Origin: Enoplolaimus lenunculus
Taxonomy: Eukaryota; Nematoda; Enoplea; Enoplida; Thoracostomopsidae
Assembly: GCA_030248215.1 (NCBI GenBank)
Contig: JASANG010000039.1
Location: forward strand, 124,001-188,000
Length of the DNA: 64,000 nucleotides
Reading direction: 5' to 3'
Shown: piece by piece, positions 62,618 through 64,000 of the stretch
Numbering within the stretch: position 1 is the stretch's first letter
Layout of the letters: every line of letters begins with the position of its first letter
Program-made: the position numbers and the translations under genes
Notes under the pieces: generated by a model
Databases searched by the model: none
What the model was told of the DNA's origin: nothing
Seen by the model: the letters and a program-made list of their open reading frames with translations, nothing else

Positions 62618-62652
62618 GATAATAATGATAATAATAATAATAATTATAATAT
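62618..62652. repeat. AAT trinucleotide repeat
   Basis: ATAATGATAATAATAATAAT. Confidence 0.88.
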
Positions 62653-63039
62653 TATTCCAATTGCAGATATAAATATATAATTTAGTACGTTACGGACTTT
62701 AGTTTTCGCTATTTAAATTTTACCCATTACCCAAGGATAGCTTTGAGCAAGGTTCGTTGACCAGCATTTCAGCATAAAGCCGGAAATCGATTACGAGTAT
62801 GGTAGATGTCTGGGCGTCTAGGAATATTTAAACCTGCAGTTACCTACTTTACATATAGACATGATGGATCACATGATATATTTTGGTGTACTTTAAGTAT
62901 ATATATTTGGTTCATTGAAATAAAATTGAAATATTTAGAAAAAGTTAAAACTTAATTGTAAATCAGCCGGGTTTGGCCTACACGATCCGGCACATTTCAG
63001 GTTATGGCTTTTGTTTAGACTTAGGCTTAGACAGGTAAG

Positions 63040-63195
63040 TACATCCTCACGAGGAGCATTGGGCGTCATGCCCTCCAAATTTGGCTGTTACCCCTCAAAA
63101 AGCCTCGGACTACAAGTAAATAATCTTAAATTGAAATTGTTGGGACCGAAAATTATGGATGCCCACAAAATATAATTTTCTGCGCACAACCCTAC
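63040..63195. repeat. Family H copy
   Basis: CTCACGAGGAGCATTGGGCG left, ACAAAATATAATTTTCTGCG right; order as in other family H copies, termini diverged. Confidence 0.55.
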
Positions 63196-63199
63196 TGGA

Positions 63200-63275
63200 T
63201 TTGAAAAAGGCTTAGGCTTATGGTTCTCCTAAGCTTATATAAGCTTAAGCGTAAACGGAAGCATAAACGTACATG
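63200..63275. repeat. Degenerate TTAGGC/CCTAAG segment
   Basis: AAAGGCTTAGGCTTATGG then CTCCTAAGCTTATATAAGC, the two strands of the hexamer facing each other. Confidence 0.45.
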
Positions 63276-63313
63276 AAGAACAGATAAAATTGCAAATGTA
63301 ACGACTTCCAATT

Positions 63314-63842
63314 TCAAATACAAGAAGTATATTTGCTTGAATTTGGCAAAGATGAAAGTATTCTTAATCGCTGATCGCTATCGTGGTTTATAGCTTTCAA
63401 ATTAGGTTCAACTCCTGTTCTCTCTGTTTTTGGCTGGCAACCGGGTTTGCTAAGATAACATTCTCGTCGATCCTTATAACTGCTTGCGATTCTTACCAAT
63501 GGCGGGTCTAAAATTTACCATTAGGAAAGGATTAAATCTTTTGGTTTTAAAATTTTACAGTTTTTAAAATGCTTTTATTAAAATATTTTGATTATTTAAA
63601 AATTGTGCCGAAAGCGCAAAATGTTTAAAGTTCTCGTGGTATCCGGTTGATATTTTTCTCCATGTAACCAAATAACACATTGCTAGCTTCAGATGAGCAA
63701 TTTTCATTAAAGTTTTTAGCTGGTCAGGTCTGGTGGGAGCATACATACCATTAATCTCTCTGGATTTGCACTTGATCCTTACACGCTCGTTTAAGGTCAG
63801 GCGTGTTGCTGGCATTTCATTTTCGATGGGTATAATTTCATT
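63314..63842 (-). CDS. 3' end of an unrecognised gene, two exons (63842-63749, 63507-63314)
   Basis: Two short open segments join at GT-AG sites in phase 1: donor AATG|GTATGT at 63748 and acceptor AAATTTTAG at 63508, intron 241 bp. The first segment reads IIPIENEMPATRLTLNERVR and then IKCKSREIN. The second is Lys/Arg-rich with several cysteines and ends TSCI before TGA at 63316-63314. The composition is clearly more protein-like than neighbouring frames. The LNERVRIKC pattern resembles the B strand of an Ig-like fold, but one such pattern is not enough to name it. The 5' part would lie beyond the window. The acceptor of the first exon (near 63843) is only a few bases from the end of a family A transposon. 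Confidence 0.45.
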
Positions 63843-63850
63843 CTTCGGAT

Positions 63851-64000
63851 GGCCAATGTAAAGATCACGGGCGGAACAGTATTATAAGCATATTTCTAAG
63901 CCTAAGCCTAAGCGTAAGAATGTGCATATTCGTAAGCCTAAGCCTAAGCCAAAGCCAAGCAAAAAAAATTGGTCTAAAGCTTAAGCTTACTCTATTGCAG
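63851..64000 (+). mobile_element. Family A TTAGGC-bearing MITE, cut by the window edge
   Basis: GGCCAATGTAAAGATCACGG left, two CCTAAGCC arrays with GTAAGAATGTG between, AGCTTAAGCTTACTC and TATTGCAG at the last bases. Starts 9 bp from the first visible exon of the right-hand gene. Confidence 0.82.

Overview
The window is eukaryotic and gene-poor. It is AT-rich, contains spliced genes with GT-AG introns, and is packed with short non-autonomous DNA transposons (MITEs). It is most likely a nematode: degenerate arrays of the nematode-type telomere hexamer TTAGGC occur again and again, although here they sit inside transposons and not at a chromosome end. The species cannot be fixed from the sequence. 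No rRNA, CRISPR array, operon or complete transposase gene is visible.

Three host loci can be supported. (1) On the minus strand, 7159 to 1464, is a Prospero/PROX (C. elegans pros-1) homeodomain transcription factor in five exons. I assembled it from splice sites and from clear similarity to the homeo-Prospero domain; it carries very long polyasparagine tracts. (2) On the plus strand, from 30326, is a RING-HC finger protein with at least four exons. All its introns are phase 1, exon 2 encodes 29 asparagines in a row, and intron 3 is about 9 kb of transposon debris. (3) On the minus strand at the right edge (63842 to 63314) are the last two exons of a gene that I do not recognise. A fourth possible exon lies at 60352-60605.

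Almost everything else is repeat. I distinguish the families by terminal inverted repeats (TIRs) and target-site duplications (TSDs). Family A: GGCCAATGTA termini, 8-bp TSD, internal TTAGGC arrays. Families B, G, H and I: hAT-like CAGNG termini, 8-bp TSDs where seen. Family C: GC-rich GACGGACGG foldbacks. Family D: GACAATTCGTCGG termini with internal TTAGGATTA/TTAGGC arrays. Family E: PIF/Harbinger-like. Family F: GGGGCATACAAGG repeats. Family J: CAGGGTGCAACCGG. Family L: E-box-rich. Two mariner-like palindromes have TA duplications. There is also a tRNA-derived SINE, a 40-bp minisatellite (11 copies), AT-dinucleotide tracts and a GTTT tract. Several insertions are nested (G in A, H in P, C beside H), giving relative ages.

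Layout: 1-1000 family L and debris; 1464-7159 Prospero gene; 7200-29990 gene-free repeat field (minisatellite at 13.9 kb, SINE at 12.8 kb); 30326-44085 RING gene with repeat-filled introns; 44100-63300 gene-free repeat field; 63314-63842 end of a third gene, abutted by a family A element that runs off the window.
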